Source of the DNA: Microglena sp. YARC
Lineage: Eukaryota > Chlorophyta > Chlorophyceae > Chlamydomonadales > Chlamydomonadaceae
DNA length: 64,000 nucleotides
Assembly (NCBI GenBank): GCA_022414725.1
Contig: CM039462.1
Span: 54,849,863 to 54,913,862 of the forward strand
Reading direction: 5' to 3'
The notes under the pieces were generated by a model that made no database searches, had not been told where the DNA came from, and saw nothing but the letters and a program-made list of their open reading frames with translations. Shown piece by piece: positions 19,845-31,859 of the stretch. Positions within the stretch are counted from its first letter, which is position 1. Each line of letters starts with the position of its first letter. A program made the position numbers and the translations under genes.

Positions 19845-22800
19845 GAGGTACGCTCTGTCCTTTTCTCTTGTCACGCGAAGTTTTCAAACGTGCGTAGCCC
19901 GAGCCTGTCTGAGGGTGTCTGGCATGTGGATTCTGGAGCTGGGATGTCTATCACAGGTGATCTGTCTTTGTTCACTGTGTATAATGCTTCTGAAGCTGGG
20001 CCAGCAGTTCGATTTGGTGATGGGGTGGTTCAACAGTCAGTGGGTAAAGGATCCATTGTGTTATGTAGTGATTGGTTACCAACATCAATCACTATAACTG
20101 ATGTACTCTACATACCCCACTGTCCAGTGAACCTCCTGTCAGTAAATGCTGTGGCTCATGCTCATCACTGCAAGATTTCTTTTGATAGTCTTAGCTGTAC
20201 TGCCACACAGGGCTCTTCTGTACTCTGGTCTTTCCCTGCCTCAAGTGATGGTGTGTACAAGTTCACTTGTAGGCCTTGTACCACCCCTCGTGGCTGTTCT
20301 TTTGGTGCTGACACTTACCCAGTTTTTGCACTTGATGTTGATGAGGATGGTGGAGTTGTTATCCCTACCACCCCTGAATGGCTGTGGCATAGGCGGCTGG
20401 GTCACCCTGGCTATGACGCCATGCACAGGCTTGTCAGGGATGGTATGGTTAACAACTTACCCCTCACTCTAAAGCAAGTGAAGAAACTGGCTAAGATCCC
20501 ATGTGATGCTTGTCAGAAGGCTAAGGAAAAACGTATCCCTTTTCCTAAAAAAGGCAAAACTAAAATCCGTGCACCTCTGCAACGCCTTCACTTAGACATG
20601 ATGGGACCAGTTCATGTTAGGGGCTTGCGTGGGGAGTTTTATATTCTGTGTCTCACAGACCAATACTCTGGCTATGCTGAGGTATTGTGCTTGAGGTCCA
20701 GGGATGAAGCTCCCTTAGCAGTTCAAACTACCATCCTCAGATGGATGACTCAGCTACATGGGTTTGTCTTCAAATGTCTGAGGTCTGACAGGGCTAAGGA
20801 ATTTCTGGTAAAGTGGTTCGAGGATTGGTTGATATCGGTTGGTGCAGTGCATGAGTTATCGATGGTTTACACTGCTCAGCAGAACGCAACTGTGGAGAGG
20901 TACAATGGGGTCTTACAAAATGTAGCTAGGAGTATCCACTTGGAGTCTAAGCTAGCTAAGTCTTTCTGGCCCTATGCCTTCCTAAGTGCTTGTTACCTTC
21001 GTAATCGGCTGCCCAATCAGGGAGACAAGACTCCATACGAGCTGTTCTTTGGGGTTGTACCTGATGTGTCGTTGTTGCGTATGTTTGGTTGCCCTTGCTA
21101 TGTCACCTTAGTAAATGGGAAGAAACGCAACAAGCTTGACGAAAGGGCGTTATCTAGTAGACTGGTTGGGTATTCCCTGGTGAGTAAGGGTTATTTTGTT
21201 TGGGTTACGAAGTTGCGCCAGGTAGTAGAGAGTCGTGATGTACTTTTCTATGAGCAGTTCAGCTATAACTGCATACCTGGGCTATCCCCTTATGACGGGT
21301 CCCCGTATGTATCTCGCATCCCTGCTACCATCAACAGCCACATGCTTGATTCTGCAGGAAATGCCTTAGACCCTTTACCAACCCCAATTGTTGATCGCTG
21401 TCCTGGTCATGGGATGACTTTGCGTCCCAGGTCAGGGACTGATGCTGCTGTATTATTGCGTGTGAAGGTACTGGGCGGGCGGGATTCTGATGTTCCTTCA
21501 GGCACAGATTTACCTGAATCTCAGGGGGTCGCCAGGCCCTCCTCTGCGCCACGTTCCGTTGGTGAAGCTTTAGGATTTGATCGGCCCCAGGTCTTAGTGG
21601 AGCCTCTGGTAGGTCCGCTGTCTAATAGTCGCCACCCCACGTCCACCTGTTTGGATGGCTCGCGGGCGGTACTGATCCCATCGCCTCCTGTCGTCCCTGG
21701 TGGTTTACACCGGACTAGGCATTGCGATGATTTAGCCTTCACGGAAAGCGTGAGTGATGATCTGGATTACTGGTCTGGCTCTGATACTGCGTATGGCTGG
21801 GGTGTTCCGGTCGACCCAGGATTCATTGAATTAGAGGCAAAGAAAGCCGACCTTGTAATAAAACCAGGAACATGTTCAACCAGGCAGTAGTGCTGCACTG
21901 GGGGTTGTACTACCTGATACTGCTGATATTGATGATACACATGCTGCTCATTTACAAGTAAACTGCTTGTACGTGGGGGCATGTATTTCTACCTCTTCTG
22001 AACTGTCTTATAAAGCTGCCATGCACCCTTCTAACCCTGACAGGGATCAATGGTTGCTAGCTATGAAGGACGAGATAGCGTCCTTACATGCCCATGGCAC
22101 TTGGGCACTGACTCCTCAACCTCCTAAGCAGAGGATCCTGTCTGGTAGGTGGTTATTTGTGAAGAAAGTTGGGGTTGATGGTTCTGTGCGCTTTAAAGCC
22201 CGTTTTGTGGTACGAGGTTTCCTGCAGCGTCCTGGGCTGTTTTCATGATGTATATGCCCCCGTCTCCTCTAAAGCAGGTCTGAGAGTTCTCCTTGCTGCC
22301 ATCACTCATAGAAAAATGTTTGTTCGGCAGCTGGATATCAAGACTGCATTTCTAAATGCAAAATTGGAGCCTGGGCTTGACTTGTACTGCCACCAGCCTG
22401 AGGGCTACAAGGTACTTGGTCCTAACGGTGTTCCCCTTGTGTGCAAACTGATCAAGTCCCTTTATGGTTTGAAGCAGGCGCCCAGGGCTTGGAGCATGGA
22501 TGTCAAGCGGGTTTTGATTGCACATGGGTTTACTATGTGCAAGGCAGAACCAGCTCTGTATTTTAGAAGGGATTCTTTTGGTGGGTGGAGCTATGTCCTG
22601 ACCTATGTTGATGATTTTATCTGTGCTTTTAGTGATCTGGCTTTGTATGCATTGCTGATCAAGGCTATGGAGGCTGCTGTCTGGGAGGTCAAGGAGATGG
22701 GTGTACCTGTCCAGTTCCTCTCTTTGGACATGCACGTTACACTTGACTCTGATGGCAGGTGTGTCCAGGTCAACCTCTCCCAGCACTCCTACATTGTTGA

Positions 22801-23470
22801 TCTGGTGGAGCAGTTTGGTCTCACCGATGCAGCCAAGCCCAAGTTCTCTGCCCCCATGGCCAAGTGCACTGTCACTGACCCCCCTGGAGAACCCCTGCCC
22901 TCTAATAGCCAGTACCTGTCTCTTGTAGGTGCTTTGCTATACCTGGCTCCCTGCACCAGGCCTGATATTTATTTTGCTGTCAGCTACCTGTCCAGGTTTT
23001 CTGCTCACCCTACCGTCCCCCTCTGGGGGGCAGCCAAGCGTTTGCTCTTGTATTTGAGGTCTCATTCCCACCTGGGGCTCACTTACACCCACAGCCCTGA
23101 GTTCTCTTTTACTGTCTTTAGTGACTCATCCTTTGCTGATGATGGGTCTGACAGGAGGTCTCAGACTGGCTATGCTGTGCTTGCTGCCGGGTGCCTAGTG
23201 AACTGGATGAGCAAGAGGCAACCCACTGTTGCCATTAGCTCTAGTGAGGCTGAGTATCAGGCCCTGGCTCAGACTGCCAGGGAGGTGCAATGGTTGAAGA
23301 AGTTGAGGGATGATCTGGGTCTGCCTTGTACCATGGTTACCATTCAGGGTGTCAACCTAGGGTCTCTGAGTTGGGCCAATGACTGGCAGCTGATTCCTCG
23401 CAGCAAGCACATTGATGTGATTCATCACTGCGACAATTTTGTTTTTGCCTTGTTTCATTCCTTCCTCTAA
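19845..23470 (+). pseudogene. Copia-1 pol: protease, integrase, RT, RNase H (two frameshifts)
   Basis: The protease active site is VWHVDSGAG (about 19918). The integrase has the zinc finger His-x4-His ... Cys-x2-Cys (WHRRLGHPG, CDACQKAK) and the DDE triad in LDMMGP (about 20595), RSDRAKEF (about 20785) and NATVERYN (about 20890). RT has QLDIKTAFLNA, SLYGLKQAPRAW and the YVDD catalytic box (about 22603). RNase H has FSDSSFADD, SSSEAEYQAL and PRSKHIDVIHH. The order protease-integrase-RT-RNase H defines Copia. The frame changes near 21860 (after which ORF 21967-22248 continues) and again near 22240, so no full polyprotein can be made. It shares an upstream amber codon with gag. Confidence 0.92.
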
Positions 23471-23607
23471 CACTTTGGGTTTCATTTGAAGTTCTCCTGG
23501 AATTCGGAGTTCTTTGATTTTTTTTTAATTCTGTTACATATAGTTCTATGACACCTGTACCATAGGTGGAGTAGTAGTATTGTATGTCACCTGCGTCATA
23601 GGTGGAG

Positions 23608-23951
23608 TATCAGCATGCATTGCGGTTCACTCAATCGTTTTATGACTTGGTGACTACTTATGTACTTCCTTAGAACTATCGGTCCAGACAGTACTGTGCC
23701 AGCTTCCCGTAGACTGTGTCATTCTTCATGACACAGTGACAGCTTCCTGTAGGCTGCGTCACCGGTTCCCCTGACACGCGCTGTATAGCCTGTACCTTTA
23801 TTAGGTTCCAGGCTGCCGCCCCCTTTCCTCTGCTGGTGTCCCTTGATGGGTCTCCAGTCCTTGTAAAGTTATTCTCGTCTCCGTGTATAGATTGGCGCGT
23901 CTGACCGCTGCAAGCATCTCTGTCCACTCTCTGAAGTGTCTTAAGCTGATA
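23608..23951 (+). repeat. Copia-1 3' LTR
   Basis: 344 bases, TATCAGC to GCTGATA. It is preceded by the purine-rich AGGTGGAG, the likely polypurine tract. The sequence 'cataggtggagta' also occurs about 45 bases upstream, giving two candidate tracts; Copia-3 has the same pair. Confidence 0.92.
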
Positions 23952-24698
23952 CCCAGGCGGTTGGGTTTTTGGTTTCATTGGTTTCGGATCTCGATTTTCC
24001 GGAGCCACAGGAACGATTGCCTCCTGCTGTCCACCCACCCGCAGTCCCGCACACGTCCAAGGTTACCCGGTTTGGCGCCCGAATTTTCCTGCGACCTGTT
24101 CACCCCCTGCGCTGCTTTGCGCTGCTCTGATGAAGCCGGTGTCGTTTTCAACTCCTTCTCACCGCTCTTCTGTGAAGTTCTCTTGCATTTCCTTGGCCAA
24201 GCCGTTCTGATACCCGAATTTTCCTTCGCACTTCTGCTATTTTTAGTGCTCGCTGCCTGAATCGCCCTATATTCAACGGTGTAGCCTCCCTCTGTCTGCC
24301 CAAACTCTTTCCCACAAATTTCGCTGCCACTGTCAATACCTTCGCATGCAGCTCTCCCCGTCGCACCTGTAGGGTAACGATCCGGCAACAGCCAGCGATT
24401 GTTACGCGCAAGGGTCAAGGGACATGGGGAACAAGAAACGAGGAACTAGAAGACTCGTTACTGATCAGGCAGAAGCCAGTGATTGTTACAACGTCAGAAG
24501 TTACATGTTCCAAGTTCTAGAAATATCCCAACATCAACTTATATAGTCATGCCGAATAATCCAGAAGGTCCTAACAAACCCTAAAACCTGAAGTGTTCGG
24601 CTCACAGAAACTCTACGAATCCTTGCAAAAGCCTCGTAGCATTTTCTCTACTTTCGACATCTAGAAGGTTCTCGACGAACACACTACAGCACCATTCC
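23952..24698 (+). mobile_element. second T1 copy, arm only, with solo LTR inside
   Basis: After the Copia-1 target duplication the sequence (about 24205-24367) follows the right arm of T1 at 16545-16720 closely: GAATTTTCCT..GCACTTCTGCTATTTT, ATCGCCCTATATTCAACGG, CACTGTCAATACCTT. It is interrupted by a solo LTR (24368-24688) and then by Copia-2, which inserted at ATTCC. The rest of this T1 copy is not visible downstream. Confidence 0.6.
24368..24688. repeat. solo LTR of an unidentified retrotransposon
   Basis: 321 bases that start TGTAG and end CTACA, flanked by the perfect 5-bp duplication GCACC (24363-24367 and 24689-24693). The related T1 sequence near 16720 is uninterrupted at the same place. 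A lone LTR with intact duplication is what LTR-LTR recombination leaves. No second copy is in the window, so the family is unknown. Confidence 0.75.
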
Positions 24699-25032
24699 TA
24701 TCAGCATGAATTGGGTGCGTTTTATGACTTGGTGACTACTTATGTACTTCCTTAGAACTATCGGCTCTGCCAGTACTGTGCCAGCTTCCCGTAGACTGTG
24801 TCATCCTTCATGACACAGTGACAGCTTCCTGTTGGCTGCGTCACCGGTTCCACTGACATGCGCTGTCTAGCCTGTACCCTGTTAGGTTCCAGGCTGCCGC
24901 CCCTTTCACCGCTGGTGCCCCTTGATGGGTCTCCAGTGCTTGTAACGTTATTCTTGTCTCCGTGTATAGATTGGCGCGTCTGTTCCGCTGCAAGCACCTC
25001 TGTCCACTCTACGGAGTGTATTAAAGCTGATA
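24699..25032 (+). repeat. Copia-2 5' LTR
   Basis: 334 bases with the same TATCAGC and GCTGATA ends and the same CTGTGTCAT/ATGACACAG hairpin as Copia-1. GGTTACGGGTTCC follows directly. Confidence 0.9.
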
Positions 25033-25069
25033 GGTTACGGGTTCCTCATTTACTACCACTGCTTATTCA

Positions 25070-28000
25070 ATGCAACTTCCGCGAGGGCCTCCCGCCGGCT
25101 TTGAGAAACTCGCTGATCAAAATGGTGTTTCTTGGTCGGGCGGGATTCGCAATGTCATCATTAGCAATGGCTGCGACCATGTCCTTCCTCCGGAGGTCAA
25201 GGTTCCTTTTGATTGGCTTGATGATTGCGCGCCAGCGGCCTCTGCTGCCGGAGAGGAGTCTCCTTCCGCCATCGTGGAAGCCACCCCCCCCCCAGGCATG
25301 ACTCCAACTTTGCGATTCCTTCTCCTACTGTTCAACGCCTCTCTCCTAAGGTTGAGGACGTTCTGAAGGGTCTATGTTGTGTTCAGACACAGATCATTCA
25401 ATATGCTTCGGGTGTCAAGCCTCCAACTGCCCGCTTCTGGGAAGACGACACTGATGATGAGGATGATTCCCAGGATGATGACAACGATGATGATTTGAAG
25501 AGTGCTACGAGTGCTGACTACGGTGGAGTGACTCCGTCTGCTACTCGTGTCTTTGAGACATCGTCTGTTTCGCCTGTCTATGAGCCGTCACCTCCGTCTG
25601 CGCCTTTGCTTGTGCCTCCTCCACTGGTCCAGCCGGATGTGGCCAAGCCGTCTTTGCTGCAGAGTTCTTCGTCCTTTGCTCCCTTGGGTCCTCAGCCGAA
25701 CCTTGGTCGCAACCCTGCGGAGCGAGCTCTCCATGGCTACCATACGCATGCTCGGGAGGCTGCTGCCAATCCTGTCACCAGTCTACGTGCTCAACTGGCT
25801 GCTGGCGCTTTGCAGGAGCCCCCTCCGCCTCCGCCGGTGGAGCTGCCTCCTGCCCCTCCCCCTCCACCTCCAGTGCTCACTTCGGTGTCTTGTGAGTCCT
25901 GGGAGCATCTGCTTACTGGAGGACCTTCTCCGGATCTTCAGTTGCGGGACTCCCGCCTTATCCGCCAAGCTCAATCGGAGGCTGGACCCTTGGACCGCAT
26001 TCTGTACGGTAGGATGGATATGCAGGCTACTATGGCCAATGTTAGTGTCAAGTTGCGCAATCGCCGTGTGATGGCCTTCACTGAGCTAGGTCTCAGGTGT
26101 CGGTCTTTCCTAGGCCCGGTTCCTGTTGGCATCCGCTATCCTCCTGATACTGGTGTTTCGTTTGGCGGTGTGAGGCGCAGCGATATGCATAACCACGATA
26201 TATCGCGCACGCGCGATATATAATGTTTATTCCCGTTTTGGTCCATCGCGCCCCCAGGTGTGTTAATGTTTCCAGGTTCCCAAATGCTACACCTGGGCAT
26301 CGGGCGCCACGATAAGTAATGTTTCCACCTCCCCCAAAGCTACACCTGGGCATCGGGTGCCACGATTTTTAATGTTTCCAACTTCCCACATGCTACACCT
26401 GGGCATCGGGTGCCACGATTTTTAATGTTTGAACAGTTCGAGGGCATCGCTCGCTTTCGCCAGAATTTTGTGCGCCAGAGTGCACTGTTGGACTGTGCGC
26501 GGAATTATGATCTTGTCTCGTGAATTGTCTAGCTTGCATGCTTGCTTGCTTTGCTTTCAATTTAGCTGTCGTCGTTTGAGCATCCACCAGCCCAGGCCTT
26601 GACCGGAATCCGTGCGCCAGAGTGCACTGTTGGACTGCGCGCGAAATTATGATCTTGTCTCGTCAATTGTCTAGCTTGCTTTGTTTGCAATCTAGCTGTC
26701 GTCGTTTGGGCAACCACCAGCCCAGGCCTTGACCCGATTATGTGCGCCAGAGTGCACTGATGATCTTGTCTCGAGAATCCTCTAGCTTGCTTGTTTTGCT
26801 GGCTCGATGGCTATCTCTTTAGCTGTCGACGCCTAAGCAACCTCCTGATATCATCCCAGCCACCAAGCCCTCCCTCCCCTCCTCAGCCACCCCCCTCTCA
26901 AAGGGAACCTCTCTATATATATTCTGTTACAGCAGTTGTTGTTGCCGAACATGGAAGCAAAATGAGGTACCTGAAACTTCTTTTTATGTGCCTGCCCGAT
27001 ACTGGCATCGGGCAAGCCAAAAAGGACGCCCGATATGTAATGTTTCCACCTTGTAAAAAGCTACACCTGGGCATCGGCTGCCACGATTTCTAATGTTTCC
27101 ACCTTCCCAAACTCTACACCTGGGCATCGGCTGCCACGATTTTTAATGTTTCCCCATTCCCAAACTCTACACCTGGGCATCGGTGCCACGATTTTTAATG
27201 TTTATGCCCAAATCCTGATGCATATCCCTGGTGAGGTGTAGGGATGCTGATAGGCTAGGCTACCAGTTTGTGCAGATTCCGCGCCCTCTCTGTCCTGTTA
27301 GGCCTGATTTTGAGCTTGTAGTGGGTTTTGCGAGGTCCCTGCCTGAGATTAAGAACTTAGATGACCAGCACGCTTATGACGCTGGTCTTGTTGCTGAGTA
27401 TTTTCTGGGGATTCGCAGGTCTTTGGCTCCTCTGACCCCTGCTCCTGCTGGAACTTCGGCCTCTCATGGTGAGTCTCGTGTAGATCCTGCACTGTTGGGT
27501 TTCAGTGCACTGCCCCTGGACCGTCAGGAGTTCATGTGCTTGACCATGATGCTCGCCAACATGACGGACGCCATGGTCAAGGTATACCAGGACTTTGCTA
27601 AACCTCGGGATATCTTGTTAGATATCCGGAGGAGGCAGTCTGATGCCCTTGCCTCTGGTGTTCCTCTCATGCTAAACGAGCTTCTTGGTTCAGTCATGAG
27701 CGCTTCTGACCGAGTTGACGATTTCTTTCGCAAGGTTCGCGGTCTCTGCACTGACCTCCGCAGTGCTGGGTCTCTACAGACTCAGCGCTACGCCATGGGT
27801 ATTATCGTGAATGGTATTCGTCTGGCGCGCTTCGACTCGCTGCGCATCAAGTACGGTACGTTGCTGTACCACTCGCAGCATGTTGATTACTGGTCTTGTC
27901 TGGCCGATTATAGATCTCTTGATATCTTGAACATAGCACTCCCCAGGTCGGACTCCAGGCACCCTGGTTGGTCCCGGGACACTCCCCGCCCAATCCAAGT

Positions 28001-28280
28001 TCCTGCCAATGCTGCATTCCAGCGTGGGCAAGGATCTGGTTCTCAGGGTTCCGGTTCCCACAAGAGGCGCCTGGATTGCACTTGGGGACCATGTCCCCAC
28101 AAGAAGAGCCACTCGGAGGACCGCTGCTGGACGAAGCACCCGCATCTGCGAAGGGGCAAGGATGGTGCACCGGGTACTGCACCCGTGCCCATTGCCTTGG
28201 CCCTTCCAGGTACGCTTACTCCAAGGCAGCTGTCCTCCTTGCAGGCTCAGATTGATGAGTTCGCTATGCCCAAGAAATAG
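25070..28280 (+). pseudogene. Copia-2 gag (MITE-interrupted)
   Basis: The start MQLPRGPPAGFEKL is shared with Copia-1. There is one frame change at the short C run near 25285, then a long frame: SPTVQRLSPKVEDVLKGL, a very acidic stretch (about 25445-25500), repeated proline clusters, and SFLGPVPVGIRYPPDTGV. The MITE at 26178-27230 follows, and then GYQFVQIPRPLCPV, MTMMLANMTDAMVKVYQD-type core, VDDFFRKVRG and the zinc knuckle CTWGPCPHKKSHSEDRC (about 28077). The frames on the two sides of the MITE differ by exactly the MITE plus its 8-bp duplication, so the insertion is the only break in the 3' part. The stop is TAG at 28278-28280. It is much better preserved than Copia-1 gag. Confidence 0.85.
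26178..27230. mobile_element. 1053-bp hAT-type non-autonomous element in Copia-2 gag
   Basis: The ends are inverted: CAGCGATATGCAT on the left and the complement of CAGGGATATGCAT on the right. They are flanked by an 8-bp duplication with one mismatch (GTGAGGCG 26170-26177, GTGAGGTG 27231-27238). CAGGG-type ends with 8-bp duplications indicate hAT. Both subterminal regions carry direct ~54-bp repeats with TACACCTGGGCATCGG, CCACGATTTTTAATGTTT and CTTCCCAAA (three or so on each side). The middle repeats GCGCCAGAGTGCACTG ... ATGATCTTGTCTCG three times. No transposase frame. The empty site is seen in Copia-1 near 18457. Confidence 0.9.
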
Positions 28281-29204
28281 GAGGTGCGCTCTGTCCTATT
28301 CTCCTGCACCTCGAAGTTTTCAAACGTGTGTAGCCCGAGCCTGTCTGAGGGTGTCTGGCATGTGGACTCTGGAGCTGGGATCACTCGGGGAAGTCGACAG
28401 ATCGCTAAATGCGTACGAGCGCAGCGGAATGCACGCGGGGTCCGCGATTAGTCATAGTCATTTAATGACTAAGTAATCACTTCTGACTCTGGCGGTAAGC
28501 CCTATACCCGCGTCGCCTGTAGCTCGGAATCCTGAGACATTTCGCCTACATTTAGCCAAGGCGGATTGTCGTCGAAATGTCTCAGACTTCTGAGACATTT
28601 TGCCTGCACCTCGCCACGCAAGGCGGCTTGTCCATGTAAATGAGGCGAAAAGTACGGTCTTTTAAGACTTTTGCCTGTACTTCGCCTGCAGGGCGGTTTG
28701 GGCACGGTGGTCGGAGAGGTCGCATTTCAAGAATATTTTCCAGGTGCATTTCTCAATTACACCAGGATTCGAGAAGATAGATTACATACATAATAAACTA
28801 TGCATCCATTAACCTCACTATTGATCCACCTATTTATCTATGTAAGCATCCTTACACATGTACATCCACTACAGCCCATATATTCCATATATATCCAATA
28901 ATCATAGATAGACAGCGAGCAAAAGACCACGAGCAGCCAAATTGCTGGCTGGAACCATGTAGCTAATTAAGTTCAAGTACAAGTGTATACGCAGCCTGCA
29001 GGCAGCTATCTATTTGTCTACTTATGAAAACATAGGCCTATATATCCACCAAGAAGAAACGCCCAATCAAAGCTATACATCTATATATCTTCACTGATTC
29101 TATTTTATATTTCCATCTTCAGCATGTGTAGTTCCTTCGTGGCAACAATCTTCATCGCAGCCGTAGCATTTCCATCCATCATTTTGCCCTGCAAGACATG
29201 CAAT

Positions 29205-30125
29205 GCAGGGCATGCGTTAGAGAGCAACCAAGGGCAGGGTTAATGGCAAGGGGCAGGACGGTGCGGTGATGAGCAGAGCATGGCATGCGTTACATAGCAA
29301 CCAATGGCAGGGAGCATGGCAAGGGGCAGGCATGTGCTAAACAGAGCAGAGCAGGCATTATAGAGCAATGAATGGCAGGGAGCACGGTAAGGGGCATGGA
29401 TGCGATAAGCAGATCAGGGCATGTGTTAGAGAGCAAAGCAGGAAAGGGAGCAAAGTACGCATGGAAAGTGATTATCAGAGAAGGGCATGCGTTCAAGAGG
29501 AAGGAAGGGAAGGGAGCAAGGCAAGGGGCAGGACCACAGTGATGAGCATAGTAATGCATGCATTTGAGAACCAAGAGCATGGATAATGGCAGTGGTGAGC
29601 AGGGCAGGGCAGGCGTTTGAGAGTAAAGAGGGGCAGGGATAATGGCAAGGGGCAGGACGACAGTTTTGAGCAGAGAAAAGCAGGCGTTAGAGAGCAAAGA
29701 GGGGCAGGGATATTGGCGAGGGGCTAGATGACAGTGATGAGCAGAGAAGGGCAGGCGTTAGAGAGCAAAGAGGGGCAGGGATAATGGCGAGGGGCAGGAC
29801 GACAGTGTTGAGAAGAGCAGGGCAGGCGTTAGAGAGCAAAGAGGGGCAGGAATAATGGAAAGGGGCAAGAAGACAGTGATGAGCAGAGCAGGCCAGGCGT
29901 TAGAGAGCAAGGAGGGGCAGGGATAATGGCAAAGGGCTAGATGACAGTGATGAGCAGAGCAGGGCAGGCGTTAGAGAGCAAGGAAGGGCAGAGAGCACAG
30001 ATAGGGGTAGGATGGTGATTAGCTGGGCATGGCCTGCGTTACAGAGCAATGAAGGGCAGGGAGGATGGCAAGGGGCAGGACAGTGACGTGCAGAGCAGGG
30101 TATGCGTTAGAGATCAATGAAGGGC
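29205..30125. repeat. 71-bp minisatellite in CACT-A, about 13 units
   Basis: Units contain GGGCAGGCGTTAGAGAGCAA, AGAGGGGCAGGGATAATGGC and AAGGGGCAGGACGACAGTGA. They vary at scattered positions. The matching array in CACT-B has about 28 units. Minus-strand open frames rich in Leu/Pro/Cys arise from the repeat. Confidence 0.88.
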
Positions 30126-30824
30126 AGTACATAGACAGAGGCATAGTACAGATGCAGTTACAGAGACGAAGGCAGAGACAGTGACACAAACATAGACAGA
30201 TGCACGTGGGCACCACCTAGGCATGAATCAAGACATAATTCGCTATGCCACACAATTGTTGCGAAACCGCACCTACAAGCAAGCTTCACTTATCACTTAC
30301 GTTGTTGTCCAAAAGCCTCATGTTACAGTGGAACATCAGAACTGGGAGGGAAGACAGAGCAATGGTCCCTGCAAATACAGAATGCAGGCATAGTTAAATT
30401 AAGTAGCACCCTTTACTTCTTATTTGATGATAGTTTAAAGCCCCCTTGTCTTGTGTCAACAATGGCCAAGCGCTCAAGCAGACTGACAAGCAAGTATTCA
30501 TGCGTGCAACAGATAGGCATGCAAGCAACCAAGCCACTTTCCCATGGGCTGAACACTCTATGCCTAGCACCTCCAAGCAGGTGGACACTATTTAGGCATG
30601 TAATCAAGTCAGAATTCCCTAGGCCACATTGTTGTGAAACCCTACCTACAAGCAACCTTCAGACTGCTACCATACAGAGCATGGGTCCCTGCAAAAAATA
30701 AGGGCGGGCATAGTTACATGTATTGACACCCTTTGTGTTGTTTTTGCGCATTGGTAGGGAGATCCCCCTGGAAGTCCAACCTGCCTTAAGCTTAGGTACC
30801 TGAACCTCAGGTCCTACCCCAGCC

Positions 30825-31587
30825 TTGCATTGTCCACACTTGCCTGAGTTTACCATGCAGAATGGATCTGGAAGACCGAGGCATAAAGACAAGGTTGGAC
30901 AGTCACCCAACACCCAGCAAAGCAAGGAGAACCAGTATCCACCACAACACAAGAGGCAACATGCCAAGACTGCCACAACCACTAGGAGTGAACCCAATGT
31001 GAAGATGCATGCCATGGACATGGGTCTAGTGCGTCAGCCAAACAGACACAGTGCTGCCACCATCTATTATGCAGGGTCTCAAGGGATAATTGCCACGCAT
31101 GATCTCCTGATACAATGTTCAAGGGCACCATGCATGCAGCCAGGGCAGTGCATGATCCAACTAGAGTGTAAGCCCCCGTGTCCTTTAAAGCTCTACTCAG
31201 GCCCAGGAGAGAACAGGTGGAAGTATGACTCACATAAGAGTTGGGAGCAAGTTGTCCCAGCATCCTACTTTGCACAGTGCCAACTAATCATGCTGCCATG
31301 CATCCCAAGCTGAAGTCATGCTCCTAGCACAGCAGACTCCACATACCACCATATTTGACCGTGCACAGAGCAACGTCGAGTGGGCTGCCGAGATACTGCA
31401 ATTTATGCAGCTTATTCATGCGGTGGCAGTACAGCAGCGCCGACCGGGCTTCCTGGTTAAGGAGTTGACGACGCAAGGGCCGCTGGCTGCAAGATACCAT
31501 GCCTCCAGCACTGACAACCTACACAGGTCTAGCATAGACGGATCGGTTGCGAGAAATAGCGGCACCGATGTAAGGGAATTTGTGTAG
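30825..31587 (+). pseudogene. orphan ORF of the CACT family, copy A
   Basis: Two open frames, 30825-31313 (162 residues) and 31318-31587 (89 residues), separated by a 4-base shift. The first part is Lys/Gln/Asn/Thr-rich and then contains KLYSGPGENRWKYDSHKSW. The second contains FMQLIHAVAVQQRRPGFLV and RSSIDGSVARNSGTDV, ending EFV-stop. CACT-B carries the same protein in one frame through the A break, and is itself broken where A is intact, so each copy lost the frame separately from a longer ancestral ORF. I recognise no family; a transposase or accessory protein of the element is the natural guess. Confidence 0.5.
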
Positions 31588-31859
31588 GAGATAGGACCAG
31601 AGCATCTGTCAAATTTCAAAAACAATCTGACGCACTACTTCGCGCTTGTCCACGCGGATGGCGGAAGAGGGCGTTGCGCAGTAATACTGAAAAGAAAGCT
31701 GGAAAGAAATGAGGGAATAAAGCAGGACGCCAGAAATATCAAGTAGAAACAAACACATGCTTTGGGCGAGGGAGGGAAGAATATGAGGTAGGAGTACGAG
31801 AGGTAGAAGGTTGGCGTGGCTAACCTTAGCCATATTGCTAAGGCTCTCGGGGCGTTTAC

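Larger units (their letters stand above)
16949..23951 (+). mobile_element. Copia-1: complete Ty1/Copia LTR retrotransposon, coding-dead
   Basis: Two LTRs (16949-17288 and 23608-23951) flank gag and a pol in Copia order: protease, integrase, reverse transcriptase, RNase H. The insertion is flanked by the 5-bp duplication CCCAG (16944-16948 and 23952-23956). The LTR ends are TATCAGC and GCTGATA instead of TG and CA. The LTRs differ at about a dozen positions, so the insertion is not very recent. It carries a 356-bp hAT-type MITE at 19411, a TGA in gag, a CTG expansion, a 78-base C run, and two frameshifts in pol. Confidence 0.93.
24699..28381 (+). mobile_element. Copia-2: 5' part of a Copia element, truncated in the protease
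   Basis: One LTR, a gag close to that of Copia-1, the amber codon, and the first pol residues up to VWHVDSGAG. The element stops at 28381, where the inverted end of CACT-A begins. The remainder of pol and the 3' LTR are absent from the window. The 5' flank ends in ATTCC, the presumed target duplication, but its partner is missing. It carries a hAT-type MITE. Confidence 0.9.
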
